NCBI GenBank assembly: GCA_013339765.2
Contig: CM023449.1
Span: forward strand, 18,718,955-18,782,954
DNA length: 64,000 nucleotides
Source: Haemaphysalis longicornis
Lineage: Eukaryota > Arthropoda > Arachnida > Ixodida > Ixodidae
Direction: 5' to 3'
Shown here: positions 21,771-34,257 of the stretch, piece after piece
Numbering within the stretch: the stretch's first letter is position 1
Layout of the letters: the number at the start of each line of letters is the position of its first letter
Program-made: the position numbers and the translations under genes
The notes under the pieces: generated by a model
What the model saw: only the letters and a program-made list of their open reading frames with translations
Told to the model about the DNA's origin: nothing
Database searches by the model: none

Positions 21771-24677
21771 ATTACAGGGAGCGTGATCTTCCCCAGGTGT
21801 TGCACATAAACCTGAGTGCATGCTTCGTATTGTGTGCTCGACAACGAACGAAACATGAGCCGAAAAGTAGAAACCTGAACATGCACGTCTCGTCGTTTCC
21901 TCACCGGGTAGCATCGAGCAGAAAGGTGTAATTACTTGGCCGCTCTAAAATCTCGACCCAACAATTCGTTCGCACCAGTGCACCGAAGACTTGAAATGTT
22001 TCTCCTAATCTTCGCACTTTCCTGTCCTTACTACTAATCCATCTCTTTCAGCGTGCGCATACCACCTGTACAGTGTTTCCCGTACCGATGTTAACCCATC
22101 GTTAACTTCGTCGACGAACGCGTTGCGGTGGCAAGCGTAAATACTTCACTGGTCGTAAACTGCCACGGGCACGCCTTCGTTAGGAAATCACTGGTACAGT
22201 ATGCCTAAGGAAAGGCATACGAAATCCTCCTCAGATTGCGATCGCAGCACCAACCTCCCGTCGTGTAATAGCCGCCCTGGCGCCAGTCCTTATACGTGTA
22301 CACCTAGTTAACAAGCGGATACTATTAGCAAACACTCGCGCACACCGTTGACTGCAATTCCTCGCCGGCGCCTAGTAGTTTATTCCTTGCGCAACAACAC
22401 GCGCGTACACTATTCCTAGACAATTGCTGCCTCACCGCACATGTAGACGTACGCACAGAAATGCAAAGATAAGGCGGAAAGGGAAGTATACGTGCGTGCG
22501 CGTATACATACACACGCGCGTGCGCACACCGCGACCCGCGCACGAACTCCGACTGCGCGCGGCCGGACGGGTCCGGAAAACAAGATCGCGGGGAGTTTTC
22601 GGGTAATTTCTACTTGGCGTTGCAGCGGCCGCACCGTCCTTGAACCAACACTGCGGCACGTGCCAACCGGAGCGGACCGCTTCCTCGGAGCGAATGCCCC
22701 TTGCGCTTCGGGTGATGTGTGGTGGGGCGTGTGATACTGCGGTCGAAATAGGGCCCCCTGCGTGTGTGTGTGTGTGCGTGTGATTAAGTGACGGAGGCTT
22801 CAAAAGTGAATTCAGGGTATAGTGAGGCGAGTTTCATTCGTGCTCGGCGCTCTATAAATGTATCCGCGATATCGCACGTGGCTGCACAGCGTGAAATTTG
22901 CGGGCAACAGGAGAAAAGGTTGCGATGTGTGTACGGGAGGGGGCGAAAAGTTTAACGACACCAAAGTCCGCTGGGGGTCTGGCAAGTGTTGGACATGACG
23001 AATACAGTTACACATACGTACCTGCACTTGCACTCACGCTTGGAGACCCGGGGCACAGACCTCAGTGTCATTGGCAGATACACGTGGACATATGTGCCGA
23101 CTGGCGCCTTCACTCACTGTTACTGCTGTGTCCGCGTTCATTTGGTAGCCTCGAGGCTTAGGGATAAAAAGCAAGTTCGGGGTATATCCAGGAAGCTAGT
23201 TCAGCCTCCCGGATATGAGCTAGCAAGGCACGGTAGGCAGGACCGTGCATGGTAATGAGTTTCTTGCCGCAAATCCTGCAGGCCTGCCGCCATCATGTGC
23301 TTCTCCGAATGTCCTGGGCTAAGGGGCATGACCTTCACTCGAGGTTATCGCCTTCATCATGAGCCTGCTTGCACCCACTGCAGGATGAAGGCCCTTCCAT
23401 ATTCCACTGCTCCCACATTCCACATTCCCAAGCGGTAGCAAGCGTTAACGCTTGCTTGTAAGTCCAGTGAGATATCGACGCAACACGTTTGAGCCTTCGT
23501 TGCCCGGCCGGCGCTGCTACCGCTGTCCAGGGGTCAACGAAATCACTCGCACGAGTTGAAGGCAGAGATGAAAACCGTTCAGCAACCTACAAACGAAGTT
23601 CAAAGTGGCGAAAAGGAGATGCTTTCAGGAAGCCGGCCTGCACGGGCAGGAGGAGTGACCTTTTTTTCAAGCGAGCTTTAGGTGCTAAAGCTTGGGCATG
23701 CGTCTGGTGGGGGGTTTCCTGTAGTGTCACTAGATGAGGTTATGACCCTATTTTCCTCCAGTTTGTGACACGTTGGCCTGAACTTTCCACTCGGGCACCC
23801 TGTACAGCGCTACTCTTCAGAGCTGGTCAGTCGTATGTGGGTTTGGGATTACGAGTGAGGAGTGTCAGGGTGCCAGGTCGCGGCCGTATTTAAAAAAGGC
23901 GGGTAACCGTTTGTTTGCAGTCATCGGAAGATGGTATCTTCAGTTCTGGATAGGAGTGTCCGGGGTGCTGGACATTGTTGTCGCCCTGACCTGTAGTGGG
24001 CAAGTATATCGGAGTATTTTTGGGAGGACAGCGGTATAAATAAACGGTACACCTCTACTTCTGATTCAAAAAATGATGGTCCAGTGAAGCCCACAGAATT
24101 TTAACAATTCAATGGGAATATTCTGAGGCGTTACTGGCGCTCAAAACCTCCCCAAATACTTCGAATCGTAGGCGATCGACAGCCTTTCCAGTCGAGGGCA
24201 ATTCCCTGCCACCCTATCCCCAACGGGAAGAGAGAATTGACGAGGAGCGTATTGTCGTGTGTCTTCATCAATTATCGCCCCTAAAAGATTCCAGCAAAGG
24301 CAGCATGTAAACAGCTCCGCCGTAAATGTGTAAATGTGCAATAGAGAGGCCCAGTTAGTTTAGTTAAATGTCATTCAATTCAGCTAAATTTAAAGGCGTA
24401 ACACTGATGCACCAATGGGCTCAACATTAGCACTTTACATCCCACTCTCGCGATTGTATTACTATAATGATAATTTGTTACAGTAATCACTACGCTGGAA
24501 ATAAGTTACTACAAGATTTATCAAAACCGAATGAATAAAAACTCGAGGTGCTTACAGGAAAGTATGCATCATACAAGGAGAGAGAGTGAACACTGTTACT
24601 GCATACGAAGGAAGAAATTCGCCTAAACGTTTCACCAAAAATTAGCAGTGGCTTCGCTCGGCTATGCCAGCATATAC
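21771..24677. other. No gene seen; possible LINE 3' fragment
   Basis: Near 23355-23400 the sequence reads AGCCTGCTTGCACCCACTGC followed by AGGATGAAGG. This resembles a widespread arthropod LINE-derived block, but it is short and I hold it weakly. (GT)n lies at 22762-22782 and CA-rich DNA at 22500-22530. No protein domain is seen. Confidence 0.3.
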
Positions 24678-25148
24678 GTAGCGTGAGGTGAAGTTCAGCT
24701 AGTTATTCTTAGCTTTGCTGGTTGTCTAGGATTAGCTTTATTAGCATGCTTACTGCTGCGTCAATGACACACACACGGTGTACGCATTATGTGACACACA
24801 CACGGTGTACGCATTATGTGACACATGTACATTTATCAAGCGGCATCGGCGCAGCGTCACCAATCGCCCCAGAGCTAAGCTGGTTCCACAGGCGCACGCC
24901 GGTGTTGCTGCGACGCACGAGCCATCGGTTCCACACCCGGCCACCCCTCGCATGATCATGAAGGGGACCGGGCCGCCGGCGGAACGGAGGTCGGCGAAAA
25001 CGCGGGGCGCGTGGGGTGTGTGAGAGACGCCGGGCATCGAGCAACGTTCCGTGCGCCTTGTGACGTCACTGTTCCTGGTGCATGCGCACCACGGCTCTCC
25101 AGGAGCCACGCGAAACTGCTCAACCTCGCCCAGTGTAGCTCACGCTAC
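24678..25148 (-). mobile_element. GTAGCG-bounded repeat, minus strand
   Basis: GTAGCGTGAG at 24678-24687 and TAGCTCACGCTAC at 25136-25148 form the inverted ends. The inner blocks (GAGCAGTTTCGC, GGCTCCTGGAGAGCC, and CTAGACAACCA near the other end) match 8915-9223. The central part differs and holds a doubled ACACACACGGTGTACGCATT unit (24769-24820). The minus-strand frame at 24750-25109 is an artefact of the repeat. Confidence 0.6.
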
Positions 25149-25289
25149 AAAAGTTGCAAATATTAAAAAAAAAAATTACGCCCACCTCCCCTCGCGGGAA
25201 CCCTGGTGTGATGCGACGCTCAGGAGGGTTCAAGCGCAAGCGGAGAGCAACCGTCGACCGAAAGACCGCCGGAGAGCGGCACACCGGTT

Positions 25290-25500
25290 ATATGCGCAGC
25301 GCGCCCGAAGGAGAGGAGACCGCGGAAGAGAGAGTACTGCACATGCGCCGGCGCCAGTGCGTCTGCCACGGCTATGACGCAACACAATCCAACACAATCC
25401 ACTTTAATCCACCACAATCCACTTTAATCCAATCCAAGCCAAGCAAAGCCGAGCCAAGCCAATTCATTCGAATCCAATCCAATGCCCCTCGCGAGAGCTT
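25290..25500 (-). repeat. ATTGG-rich repeat, second copy
   Basis: The reverse complement of this stretch matches 34908-35040: GCGAGGGGCATTGGATT, several ATTGG units, GTGTTGGATTGTGTTG, and CGCACTGGCGCCGGCG. It belongs to the same family as the GTAGCG-bounded repeats. Confidence 0.6.
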
Positions 25501-25800
25501 GAGGAAGGGGGTGAGCGGCGGAGAGCGCAGCTCGCGCGGCGAGGAAAATGGGGGAGGGGCGGACGCCGACGACGCCGGATGCAGGGACAAGGCGAGTGAA
25601 TGAGATGCAGTCGCATCTAAAAAAACATGTTTGAAGTTCCTGTGAACGTGAAAGCTGTTGGAAGTGAGGAGAAGTCATTTGCCAATGTTTCCCTTAAATT
25701 ATTTTTGGGAATACCTTGTGTTTATCTTCTGCTCATTTGTGATTTGCTTTTGTTTTTCTGTGTTTTCTTTTCTTTTTTCTGTGTTTTGCTTTTGATGAAT

Positions 25801-25955
25801 GATTATGATGTTTCACGCGCCAACGCTACGCAGGCGATAAGGCGCGCGGTAGCGGAGAGGTGCGGATTAATTTTGACCATCTGGGAATCTATAACGTGCG
25901 CCGAAATCCCGAACACACGGGCGTTTTCGCTTTTCGCCTCCATCAGATGCGTTTT
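25801..25955 (-). mobile_element. Ruka-like SINE fragment
   Basis: The minus strand carries the GGAGGCGAAAAGC block, the CCCAGATGG variant of the conserved CCCAGGTGG, and the GCGCGCCTTATCGCC end. Both the tRNA head and the AATC tail are missing. Confidence 0.75.
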
Positions 25956-26745
25956 GCTTTTTTTGTGTGTGCGTGTGTTGCTTTGGTTTTCCTGTATCTG
26001 CAGCCATTTCTGCCGTTCCGCTTCAGCTTCCTGAATTTTAACCACAGGACTCGGTTTCCTTCGCTGTTGTTGATCCTAGAGTGGTCCCCGAGGAACTTGG
26101 GGATTTTCCTGTCTTCGTTGACGCTTGCCTTCTGCTTCACGTTGTCGCACAGAGGAATCGGCCCTCCGGCGTCGCCGTTTTCCGCGAGCAGGCGCCAACC
26201 GTCTCTCAAACCGTGACAACCGATCGGCGTTCATGGCGGGAAAGACTGGCTCTTAGGTCGCTGAGTCTATTCCGATAGGCTGTGGCGCCATCTGTTGACT
26301 GTTTCGTTATCAGCCTGGGTGCGTGACGCCCAACGACACTTGACGGGCTACATCCCGGGACCCTGAAGTGCTCCGCACTTAATCGGCCTTGCTAAAGGGA
26401 CCACAAAAGGCAAAATAGAAGCATGGTTCGTTCGAAAGATTGATGCGTCAAAATAACAATCACGTAAATTCAATGACGTATGCAAGTAGTTCAGCCAGAT
26501 AATAAAGAAAACAGACAAAAAAGCGGCGACTCAGTTACGGCCACATTTTTTGCACTACCCCTTGACGTCACAGCGACTACTAGTTTCTGTGATTGGCAGT
26601 AGCCGACAGAAGATACCGCCAATAAACACGTTTGTGCTATAGTACTGGTGCCACTGGTTCCGTTCTATCTTGCTGCTTGAAGGCTAGTATCAAGTTAACA
26701 GACAGATTACTTTGTTTTTTGGGACATCAATATGAGTGGCCTTTT
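25956..26745. other. No gene seen
   Basis: A short block at 26365-26400 (AAGTGCTCCGCACTTAATC) resembles AAGTGCTCTGCACTTAAT at 46477-46494, suggesting remnants of one repeat end. Nothing else was recognised. Confidence 0.35.
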
Positions 26746-27084
<339 letters not shown>

Positions 27085-27268
27085 TGAGTGAGTGAGTGCG
27101 TGCGTGAGTGAGTGAGTGAGTGAGTGAGTGAGTGAGTGAGTGAGGTGAGTGAGTGAGTGATGTAGGAGTGAGTGAGTGAGTGAGTGAGTGAGTGAGTGAG
27201 TGAGTGAGTGAGTGAGTGAGGTGAGTGAGTGAGTGAGTGAGTGAGTGAGTGAGTGAGTGAGTGAGTGA
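27085..27268. repeat. (GAGT)n microsatellite
   Basis: Directly continues the GTGC array through a mixed zone at 27085-27110. This suggests that one array diversified into the other. Confidence 0.96.
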
Positions 27269-28103
27269 GAAAACCAAATCCTTCCGGGCAGGGGTTGAGG
27301 GGGTTCTCGAGGGATAATTGTTTAAAGAATAGAGATATGCCGGAAGTTATTCCCGGCAGGTGGCTCCCCAGGCTTCCATAAACTAAAGCCCATAAACTGC
27401 GGCGGAGAGTATGAATGTGGGGAAAAACCTACAATTCGTCATCCGTGACCATCAGAAAACGTAAAAAAAAAAAAAAAGTAGGCTGGACCTTTAGGCGCGT
27501 ATTTTAACCACAACACAGTTCACTACGTTTGCAAAGGGAGCAGCTTTACTTATATTCTTAGGTCTAACTTTGGAGCATAAACGTGTGTCCTAAAACGGGA
27601 TAGTTAAAAAATTTTCAATTCTCACCATGATTCGGTTCGTTATAGTTACATAATTTCTCGCATATAATGTCCGCCGGCCGTATAAGCAGACGACAAAATA
27701 AACAGTTCTCCCGCTTTGCTACTTTCTACCCAAATTGAATTTGTATAATGCGTTCAAGCGCGTGCTCACACACACGCATAGGCACGCACACGCGCACGGA
27801 CGCAAACGCTGAGAAAGAGAGAGGGTGTGCGTGTCGTACTTGACGTCACTTACCATCCCGTGCCGCTGATTGGCTACTTCCGGATATGACTGCGCTCGAC
27901 TTTGTATCAGTGTGCTGCAGTTGTCGGCTACCCTGTCCTGAAACCTTGCAAGATGGTTACAGTAGTCGCACTCCTAGTGGACTCTATGTCTCGGGCGGTT
28001 ACTCCACCTTACAAAAGTTCGCAGCGTCTCACAACGGAAAGGGTTACGGCGAGAACACTGTAATCTGAGTCTGCGGACGGTGTTCGACTCTTCTCTTTTT
28101 TTC
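27269..28103. other. No gene seen
   Basis: AT-rich with an A run at 27463-27476 and CA-rich DNA at 27765-27800. No domain recognised. Confidence 0.35.
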
Positions 28104-28206
28104 AAGGCAAGCGTGCGCAATAAAGTAAGCTTTGGCCGCGGCGTTCCTAACTATGTGCTTCACCCGCACAAACGCAAACATCCCTTAAGGGTTGCCACAG
28201 ACAGGC
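28104..28206 (+). repeat. ~103-bp direct repeat, copy 1
   Basis: Shares AAGGCAAGCGTGCGCAATAA, a TAAGCTTTG block and CACAAACGCAAAC with copy 2 at 28727-28829. Both copies follow a T-rich run. Spacing between copies is about 620 bp. Confidence 0.8.
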
Positions 28207-28594
28207 ACTTATTACAGAAGTGATGTTTGCAGTGTTCCTTTATAAAAAATCATACATGCTTGACTTTGGCGAAATTAAATACTCATCAACTCCAGAAAAA
28301 AAATTCACTTCGCCGTCGCCTGCTGTCTCCCGCGCCGCTATAGCTTCTTGCGTCATTTTAAGGAATCAACTGGCAACAGTTACGAAAGGTTCCACTAGAT
28401 AGATTCCACGTTCTGCTTGCAACGCACGTGGAGTGGGAAACGCGGTTCTATAAACGTTGAAGTAGGGCGCCTCGATTCACGCGCGTCTTCGCCGTACGGC
28501 ATCGAGACACCTGGTTTGGATCAGTGGAACGCGGGAAATTTAAAATGATTTAAGCAAACCTTTGGCGTCTTTACCTTGGGAAGAGCGCGACGCA

Positions 28595-28710
28595 AGAGGA
28601 ACAACATGGGAGGTGAGCAGGAAAGCGAAGGGAGGCATTTACTTGGCAAACTTCGATAAAGACTATCGTCTTTTGACGACATTTGCAACGAAAGAAGCAG
28701 ATACGCGGCC
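28595..28710 (+). repeat. Dispersed repeat, also at 51785-51903 (minus)
   Basis: Contains GACTATCGTCTTTTGACGAC and GCAGATACG. The reverse complement of 51785-51903 matches for about 115 bp and stops exactly where a TTAA-type MITE end begins there. Confidence 0.65.
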
Positions 28711-28726
28711 AATTTTTTTTTTTTTT

Positions 28727-28829
28727 AAGGCAAGCGTGCGCAATAAAGTAAGCTTTGCCACGGCGTTCCCTAACTATGGCTTCACCGCACAAACGCAAAC
28801 TAGCTAACGGTCGCCACAGAGACAGGCGC
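28727..28829 (+). repeat. ~103-bp direct repeat, copy 2
   Basis: Second copy of 28104-28206, with small indels. Confidence 0.8.
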
Positions 28830-28920
28830 GTGCCGTGTTAACAGCCTCGCTACAGTAAATCGTCATATTTATTCTTAAAATTAAAAGTCAGACGTAACGC
28901 CGTCTGGTCGGGAAAACGCA

Positions 28921-29190
28921 AGACAACAATTAAAAACCTAAATCGACCATGAGTGTTTATAAAAACCAAAAAAGACTTTTCGGCTCCCGTAAGGGAGCCT
29001 CCTTGTTCACGATCTAAACGCATGAAAACTAACAAAAGCTGACACCGACCAGGAATGTTTATAAAAACCAAGAAGACGTTACGGCTTCAGTGCGGGAGCC
29101 TTGTTCACGATCTAAACACATGACAACTATTAAAAGCTGACACCGACCATGAATGTTTATAAAAACCAAAAAAGACGATTCGGCTCCCGT
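28921..29190. repeat. ~100-bp minisatellite, 2.7 copies
   Basis: The landmark GACCATGAGTGTTTATAAAA (with small variants) occurs at 28945, 29047 and 29145, giving periods of 102 and 98 bp. The first unit contains a perfect hairpin, GGCTCCC-GTAA-GGGAGCC (28982-28999), which is degraded in the second. It could be a trimmed piece of a longer satellite. Confidence 0.85.
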
Positions 29191-32100
29191 AAATTCTTGA
29201 CATACTTATTCTTGTTGACTGCAGCGTCGTTTTAGAAATTTTCATTGCGGGAAGCTATTGTTTTGAGCGTACTATTCTCGGCCGGCGCCTTTCCGCGCAG
29301 GGGATTCGCTATTTTGGACAAAGCTGAGGTCGCCTCCGATTGGCTAGTAACGCATCATAATGTCAATAAGAGACGAATTTATGCCAGTGTGCCGAGTCCC
29401 TGAATATTTGGCGATGCTACGATTGGCACTGTGGTAGTGGCCGCGTTATCGCTGCTTATCTGAAGAGTCCGTCGCTCCGGCTGCCCGCGAAAGCACGTAA
29501 CAGCAACTCGGCAGAGCCCGGCCTCAAAGATGGCCGAATTGCGACCTTTTTTATCACAGTTTTTTGTATTCGTTTCCTGCCTTCGCTACCGGTATTCGGG
29601 TGCACATGCACCGAGCGATCGCCTCACAGATGAGACGAAAGCCTACTTGCAACGTCGTAACTCGGACGGATCCGCGCTCATGATGTGTGTGCTGATCACG
29701 TGACAGCCGAGGTATTCGACGTATCCTGGTGCGGTGCCTAAGATGCTAAGGCGACGTCTTAGGCTCCTTGCGACCTGTCTGGGCCACAATATGATGAGAG
29801 CGAGGCCTTCTCGTGGAGACGGTGATGACTCGCACAAGGTGCCCTCTTGACGACCCTTGGACGAGAGATAAACCCTTGACCAGCCGAGACCACCTGGCGG
29901 TTCTTTCTGCTTCGAGTTAATGGCCGCCATGGCTGCCGGAGACTGCACATCTGTGTCCCCCGTGCTGCTCGACATTCGGCTCGACCGTAAGAGCGGTACT
30001 AAAACAGTCGTCCCTTTTCTCTTTTTTATATGTTATATTTTTGTCGTTTATCCGTCGGGCACTGCGAAATACGGGCAGAGACAGGACGCTGCGACCCTCG
30101 GTTGCTAATGGCAAGTACTTGCAATGCGCTTGCTGTCTACTGTAAACGAAATATCTTGCCGGCGATGAGATACGTAGGACACCTGGGCACAATTAATTCG
30201 GCGACAAATCGATCGAGTAATATCGTTGCGAGTATAACCTCCATGACCTGGCTCAATCCCTGTGCCAGATTCAGGAGGTACGAGCCTCTTCGAAGACAGA
30301 GTGCATGGGCTATAAAACTTTTACTGTTCGCTCGTGACGGAGATAACGAAATAGTCGAGGAGGCGCCAAACTGATTGACGATACACGTAAACGTTGAACA
30401 CGTACGCAGAATGAAAAAGAATTGTCGAAACAATTTTAAAAGCCTTTTTTAAATTCTGCCATCATCTGCAAGACTGCCGCTGGCGTTTGCGAAAACAATT
30501 TCGTGCCCCATCTAGGACAGATGGGGCTAACACAGTAGCCGAGCAGCTTTATGCCTGTGACCTCGAACTCTAAGATGAGCTCGACGGCCGCTCGGGTGGC
30601 TGCTTCTGATGGCGTGTAACGGAAACCAGACCGAACCTCAGTCCTGGCCAGACGTTTATTTATTTCAAGGAACAAACATACTAATATGTTTGAAACCTAA
30701 ATATTTCAGGATTATAGTTGCGGTATTTAAAAAAAGAAGAGCCCTAGGGGATGCGGATATGGGTTTTCTCAATCGCAGGACGATACATTTGTCAGTGATT
30801 GTTAGTTTCGTTTGATAAAGATAGTCTGCATGATGCGACTAAAACGTGTTTATTTGTACAACCCATAACGGGCTTCTGGGCACCCTTAAACCAAAATGAA
30901 TGCGACCCCCCAGTGAGACAACAGTAAATAATTAAGCCATATATTAAGGAAAAGAGATAAAGTAGTGACGATTTAACATCTACTTACCCGCCCAGCCCTT
31001 ATGTTGTCCCAGTTTTACGCAACCACCAAGGATCGTGATTCTCCGTACGATATACTTTCTCCCGCTTGCTTTTTTAAAATCCCAAATCGCCATCTTTTCA
31101 CTGAAATCGCCCATTACCTTCAACGTTAAACCCTTAGAGTTAGGCCTGCGCCCGGCGAGTCACCTCCGTACATAGCCTAGGACGTGTCTGAATACTAGCT
31201 GTGTTTTTTCTTCATCAGTTGTACATAAGATAAGAAAAAACTCTACAGCAGCCACGTAAATACTTCCCATGAGTTTGACCATTGGTCCACCTAGGATAAT
31301 TTGCTAGCAGTCCCCTCCTCGAGCGAGTGAGCCAAAATTTTGTTAAAAGTGCGCTTTACTCAGCGCTCAGTGACTCATTATTGCTGTGATCACTGGAATT
31401 ATTTTTGAGATAGCTATTACGGATGTGTGCGTCAACATGAATGGTCTCTGTTCCGCCTTACGACCACCCTCCTTCCGTCCGCTATAAGTAGCGGACGGTA
31501 ATAGGGTGGTGGTTAACAGATTACGCGATTACAAACTTAGCGGGTGATTGGACGCGTGAAGCACAAAATGTAACTCTTTTGTGGAGACGCTCTTTAATTT
31601 GTCGACAGCACTCCCCCTCCGGAACCAGTAGCACTAACAGCAGAGCAGCGAGCTATACTAGCTAGTTCGGGAGTGCAGGGCACCTCCGAAAAAAAAAAGC
31701 AGCCCTGACAGAGACAAAACAGCACAACAAGCGCTAAGCATGAGCTCTGGGCAAATGTGGTAGTCCGGGAGCGGTCATGCCTTTTGCGTGTGTCATGCGG
31801 TTTTTTAGTGCGCTTTTTATTCAAGGCGAAATATACCGTAGCGCCTGCAAGTTCGGGAGATATTTTTTAGCAACATTAGAAAGTGAGTGCCATACGGGAA
31901 AAGTTTTCTCTGCAATGTTTATCGTCATTTTTTGTATATGTTAAAAAAAATGCGAAGCTGTCCGTTCTGCGAGCCCTGATAAACTATTATGCCAGGCATC
32001 ACGGTGCTCACTGCCTTCGCCGTACCGACACGTTTGGGTATGTTAAATAAAGGGACCAGCAGCAACATTGCAACATTGGTGCGTATACCTTTCCTCTTAT

Positions 32101-32284
32101 TCGCTGGATGAACGTACCTTAATTACTCGTGTAAGCTCGGCCCCCCAAAAAATTAAAACCTCGTTGTGGATTTTTTCTTTCTTGTTTTTCCGTGGAAGCA
32201 TTTCTAAAAAAATATTGGTGCGTTGAATGCCCCGAAGCTATTCCTATGCTATGAGGCACACCGCGTATTGAGAACCAGCGGAAC
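29191..32284. other. No supported gene; unassigned frame and one hairpin
   Basis: A minus-strand frame of 79 codons (30436-30675) has ordinary amino-acid composition and is free of simple repeats. I recognise no family in it, so it could be a TE or exon fragment. A hairpin of 8+10 bp arms (ACCACCCT and CCGTCCGCTA, inverse complements following a TAAG loop) lies at 31463-31510. The rest is AT-rich and unremarkable. Confidence 0.3.
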
Positions 32285-32325
32285 AATTTAGATCACCTGG
32301 GGATCTCTAACGTGCATCGAAAGCT
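32285..32325 (-). mobile_element. Ruka-like SINE scrap
   Basis: About 40 bp resembling the GATCCCCAGG core (GATCACCTGGGGATC on this strand). Too short to place ends. Confidence 0.45.
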
Positions 32326-32348
32326 TTTTTTTTGTTTTTCATCGACGT

Positions 32349-32585
32349 CACATTGTATGGGAGTGCCAGCAATCCTCTACCTTCACCCCTAACCCCAACC
32401 CTGCCTATAAGCAGTGGATCCAGCTGCTGACCAGCTCCGACCTCTCACACCAGCGACTATTGGTAACGAGGGCACGGATGGCCAGCATAGCCCAAGGCAT
32501 TCCGGACTAAGGAAGCCTCCCACCGGGCGGGTGCCCTAACATCAGCACCTCGACTCAAATACAGTTTATTCGTCATCATCATCAT
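32349..32585 (+). pseudogene. LINE 3' end: last 53 codons plus ATC tail
   Basis: An open frame from 32349 to the stop at 32508-32510 reads HIVWECQQSS...YKQWIQLLTSSDLSHQRLL, then VTRARMASIAQGIPD. The WEC near the start and the W...SSD...QxxLVxRAR ending are the typical tail of I/Jockey-type LINE proteins. A 3' UTR follows with AAATACAGTTTATTC and a short (ATC)n tail at 32572-32584. The frame is intact over this length, so only 5' truncation is visible. Confidence 0.75.
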
Positions 32586-33344
32586 CGACATCAGGAGAAC
32601 TACCGCTGTGGTAATCGAACTCACATCCTCTTGGTCATCAGCCGATAACCCAGCCACCGAGCAGCTTCGCGCTTGTTAGGTGTTTTCAATTTCCCGGTGT
32701 ACGACCTTTTTAAAGCAAATGATGAAATGCATCAAGTGCGCACGTTTCGGGTATGGGCCTTTGCCGTTGCGCAGTGCAGCAATCTTACGGTCCGATTGCG
32801 TTTATATATTCGCAGCGAGGGAAGGGCAAATGCAATGTTTCATATCGCCTCCGGGCTGTCGTGAGTAGGTTAATTTCGTTTGCTCGGTCTTGCACCCTGC
32901 TCGCGCTACCGACAGCAACATCGCCACTTTGGTGCGTATACCTTCCCTCTTGTAACGACTGAAGGTCATCTGAAGGGGAAAGTGCGTTAGAAGTTACGAA
33001 GTTGATGGTACATAAAAGAGAGAAGCCTTCGAATGACGTCGACAGCGCATGATCAAAAGTGGATGGTCGAACCGTTTCGTCGTGAACCGGTAAATATCAT
33101 TTCTTTTTTCGGTTTTAGTTATGGTTCGGGTTCAGCGGGCTCAAAAAACAACGGTTCTGGTTCAGTTCCGACAAAAATACCGGTTCGATTCCAGTTTTCG
33201 GCTCGACACCCTGGTTTTAAATGCGGAGCATTTCTTAGGCTCGCCTGGTCCTGCTTCGTTGATGGCGGCGCCGTCCACACGCTCACTGCGCATGCGCAAC
33301 TCTCCTCCTTACACCCACAGCTCCGCGATACTATACTATAAAAA
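32586..33344. other. No gene seen
   Basis: A GGTTC-rich low-complexity stretch lies at 33110-33200. The block GGTGCGTATACCTT at 32931-32944 also occurs at 32078-32090, hinting at a shared repeat end. Confidence 0.35.
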
Positions 33345-33540
33345 AAAAGAAATAGTTAGCGGCGCCCGGTTTCGATCCCACGACTCTCTGGCCGCAGCGG
33401 GAGGTACGCGGTGCTCTTCCCACTACGCTACAAATCCGGGACAGGAGCAAGTGCTACGAACGCGCCTTATGTCCTTGACTCATTCAAACTACGTCAAGAA
33501 GCCACTGATACAACGAAGGCACGCGAAGCTGAACGTCAGC
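33345..33540 (-). mobile_element. tRNA-like interspersed repeat, copy C (diverged)
   Basis: On the minus strand, the region shares with copies A and B the CATTCAAACTACGTC block, GCGCCTTAT, and the GGCGCC...TTTCGATCC tRNA-like region. It lacks the bracketing GTGCGAATGCAC motifs. Confidence 0.5.
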
Positions 33541-33973
33541 GGAAACGGCGAACTGAAAACTTTAGAGGGGGATGCTGAATTTCCCGTGGGAAAGCTGTCG
33601 CGGGAAGCGCCACGCGTCTTGCAGCTCAACCAGCCCCGTCCACAGCGCCTCTGATGCTGATTGTGGCAGGATGCCCTTAGGGATTGGCCAACCAAAGAAT
33701 CCATCACGAGATAGGTTCGCGTTCAACCACCGCCGTCATCTTCCCGTAGGGGAACCGCCGAAGAAGAAGAACGAGAAGACAAAGCTGCGATTTTTCAGGT
33801 TTTTTATTTTTTCCTTTTTTCTCAAAAACTTTTCCAACCGGTCTAAATTATCTTTCCTAAACGTCTCGTGATTAGATAAGAATTCCATTCATTTTAACCA
33901 TCCTCTGTTGATTGGCCGATCCCCTGATTGGGTATGTGCCATACCTAAAGGCGCAACAACAACAACAACAGCT

Positions 33974-34257
33974 GCGAAGAGGAGGGCGTGTACATTGCTC
34001 TCAGCCGGTGCACCAATGTCAACAACCTTTACCTTACCAAAGCTGACGGAGACTACCGATTCTACCACAGAGACAACATCGACAAGAACACGATGGACGA
34101 GTTTCGGCGCCTCGAGAACCACCGCCTACTCACCGTAGCACAACAGCACTTGCGTGCCTTTGCCACCGGTGTGGACGCGGACGCGGAGTTCCCTCTGGCG
34201 CTAGTAAAAACCAGGTCACTCAACATAACGGCAACACAATGGAATCACACGTAACCG
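33974..34257 (+). pseudogene. PIF1/Helitron-type helicase C-terminal fragment
   Basis: The frame reads CEEGVYIALSRCTNVNNLYL, then TKADGDYRFYHRDNIDKNT, running to a stop at 34255-34257. YIALSRC is the superfamily 1 helicase motif VI form seen in PIF1 helicases and in the helicase half of Helitron Rep-Hel proteins. In a TE-dense tick genome a Helitron origin is more likely than a host PIF1 gene, but the Rep domain and Helitron 3' terminus are not visible. An in-frame stop lies just upstream near 33950, and no other helicase motifs are found, so it is a truncated relic. It may use a GTG near 33988 only by annotation convention. Confidence 0.65.
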
